From: Chryseobacterium sp. SNU WT5
GTDB taxonomy: Bacteria; Bacteroidota; Bacteroidia; Flavobacteriales; Weeksellaceae
Assembly (NCBI RefSeq): GCF_007362475.1
Contig: NZ_CP041687.1
Span: 62,001 to 126,000 of the forward strand
DNA: 64,000 nt
Direction of reading: 5' to 3'
Position 1 is the stretch's first letter. Every line of letters starts with the position of its first letter. Under the pieces are notes generated by a model that did not search any database, was not told the origin of the DNA, and saw only the letters and a program-made list of their open reading frames with translations. This document shows positions 62,984 through 64,000 of this stretch, one piece after another. The position numbers and the translations under genes are program-made.

Positions 62984-64000
62984 ATGAAAAAACTATTCGT
63001 ATCGATTTCTATTTTAACTTCTGTAGCATTATTCTCGCAGGAAATCACTTTAGACAAAATCTATTCGGGATACTATCGTGGTAAAGGAATTTCCGGAATT
63101 TCTTCCCTTAAAAATGGAGAGAATTATGCAGTGATCGAAGCAGGCGGAATTGCAAAATACTCTTATAAAACTACTCAAAAAGAAGGCAATCTCGTAGACG
63201 GAAGATATCAGTCTTATAATTTCAATCAGGACGAGTCTAAGATTCTTTTGCTCAAGGAAAGTGAACCAATCTACCGTCATTCTTTTCTAGGTAAATTTGA
63301 TGTAAAAGAGATGGCTTCAGGAAAAGTTATCAATCTAAATAATGCAAATTTTGTTCAAGAACCAACCTTCTCACCCGACGGAAATAAAATTGCATTTATC
63401 GCAGATAACAATTTGTTTTATCAGGATTTAAAGTCTGGAAAAATTACGCAAATCACCTTTGATGGTAAGAAAAACTCAATCTTAAATGGGCTTGCAGACT
63501 GGGTGTATGAAGAAGAATTCGGCCACGCAAAACTATATGAGTGGACGCAAAATTCCGATGCTATTGTTTTTGTTAAGTCTAATGAATCTGAAGTACCAGA
63601 GATGATGATTCCAATTTATGGCAAACAACTCTACCCTTCCGAAATGCGCTTTAAATATCCAAAAGCAGGTGAAAAAAACTCAGTTGTTTCAGCTCAACTT
63701 TACCGTTTAGATAACGCTAAAACAATTGCTCTAAATCTAAGTAATTTTAAAAACTACTACATTCCTGATGTTTATAAAACTGCAAAAGCAGACGAAATTA
63801 TTTTGATCACTTCTGAACGATTACAGAACGCTTCTGATATTTTAAAAGTAAATACCAAAAATGGATCGATTACGAAATTATTTACGGAATCGGATAAAAG
63901 ATGGATTGATACCGATAATGTTACTTTAGAATTTTTAGCGGACAACTCTTTTATATGGGGAGCAGAACGAGATGGAAACAGACATTTGTATTGGTACGAC
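62984..64000 (+). CDS. DPP-IV-like S9 peptidase, N-terminal part, cut by the window end
   Basis: The reading frame is open from ATG 62984 to the end of the window (339 codons). A signal peptide (KKLFVSISILTSVALFSQ) is followed by the beta-propeller of dipeptidyl peptidase IV: YRHSFLGKFDVKEMASG, PTFSPDGNKIAFIADNNLFY and LADWVYEEEFGHAK (the Glu pair that anchors the substrate N-terminus in DPP-IV). The catalytic hydrolase domain would lie beyond the end. Predicted to be exported. Confidence 0.92.
   Translation, partial: MKKLFVSISILTSVALFSQEITLDKIYSGYYRGKGISGISSLKNGENYAVIEAGGIAKYSYKTTQKEGNLVDGRYQSYNFNQDESKILLLKESEPIYRHSFLGKFDVKEMASGKVINLNNANFVQEPTFSPDGNKIAFIADNNLFYQDLKSGKITQITFDGKKNSILNGLADWVYEEEFGHAKLYEWTQNSDAIVFVKSNESEVPEMMIPIYGKQLYPSEMRFKYPKAGEKNSVVSAQLYRLDNAKTIALNLSNFKNYYIPDVYKTAKADEIILITSERLQNASDILKVNTKNGSITKLFTESDKRWIDTDNVTLEFLADNSFIWGAERDGNRHLYWYD

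Noticed and set aside
1-64000. tRNA genes, CRISPR arrays, prophage or intact insertion sequences
   Set aside because: Looked for by eye on both strands; none could be supported. tRNAs could be missed without a covariance search.

Overview
The window is an AT-rich stretch of a Bacteroidota chromosome, most likely a flavobacterium of the Weeksellaceae (Chryseobacterium/Kaistella group). The evidence is the promoter style (TTG, 17-19 nt, TAnnTTTG, rarely a Shine-Dalgarno), a short 288-residue primary sigma factor, bacillithiol-type proteins (YtxJ, YfiT/BstA), menaquinone genes, and many Bacteroidota-type families (DUF4153, DUF4199, DUF4920, head-GIN, DUF2007). It is dominated by core and conserved genes. 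I see no rRNA, tRNA, CRISPR array, intact insertion sequence or prophage.

Layout. 0-5 kb: rpe, ndk, then the leftward dnaX - DAHP synthase/chorismate mutase - rsgA group. dnaX is split by an A11 tract, and its tau part continues in the -1 frame. 5-10 kb: a nitrogen-storage locus, with cyanophycin synthetase (cphA) divergent from cyanophycinase (cphB) and isoaspartyl peptidase. 10-16 kb: fabH, corA, then a membrane pyrophosphatase fused to an OmpA-like domain, next to soluble pyrophosphatase. 16-20.5 kb: a tightly overlapping leftward set (methyltransferase, polysaccharide deacetylase, acyltransferase, radC) and a lolD-like ATPase. 20.7-23.5 kb: pyruvate dehydrogenase E2 and E1-alpha without E1-beta. 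23.6-28.4 kb: PAP2 phosphatase, BlaI-like regulator, DUF4153 membrane protein, an RRM protein and rpoD. 28.5-35.4 kb: Crp/Fnr regulator with two bacillithiol proteins, nicotinamidase, S41 protease, a GreA/B-like factor and urocanate hydratase.

36-42 kb: a compact cobalamin-type riboswitch ahead of a hotdog acyl-CoA thioesterase, then the envelope set ftsK, lolA, lptG. 42-49 kb: a peroxidase lipoprotein, kdsB, an aminotransferase, a three-gene exported set ending in a CHAP amidase, and a phosphohexomutase. 49-54.5 kb: head-GIN lipoprotein, glycosyltransferase, DUF4199, the SRP RNA gene (ffs) with a textbook promoter, then a metallo-hydrolase, menA and menB. 55-64 kb: APC permease, DUF4920, M14 carboxypeptidase, terC, an XRE regulator, a divergent AAA ATPase, and the 5' part of a DPP-IV-like peptidase cut by the window end.

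The strongest leads are: the dnaX recoding site; the cobalamin riboswitch controlling a thioesterase; a set of TTACAnnTGTAA dyads around terC and the XRE gene, next to an AAA protein with altered Walker motifs; the pyrophosphatase-OmpA fusion; and a terminator-defined small transcript between ndk and rsgA. No computation was run. Family calls rest on motifs and overall resemblance read by eye.
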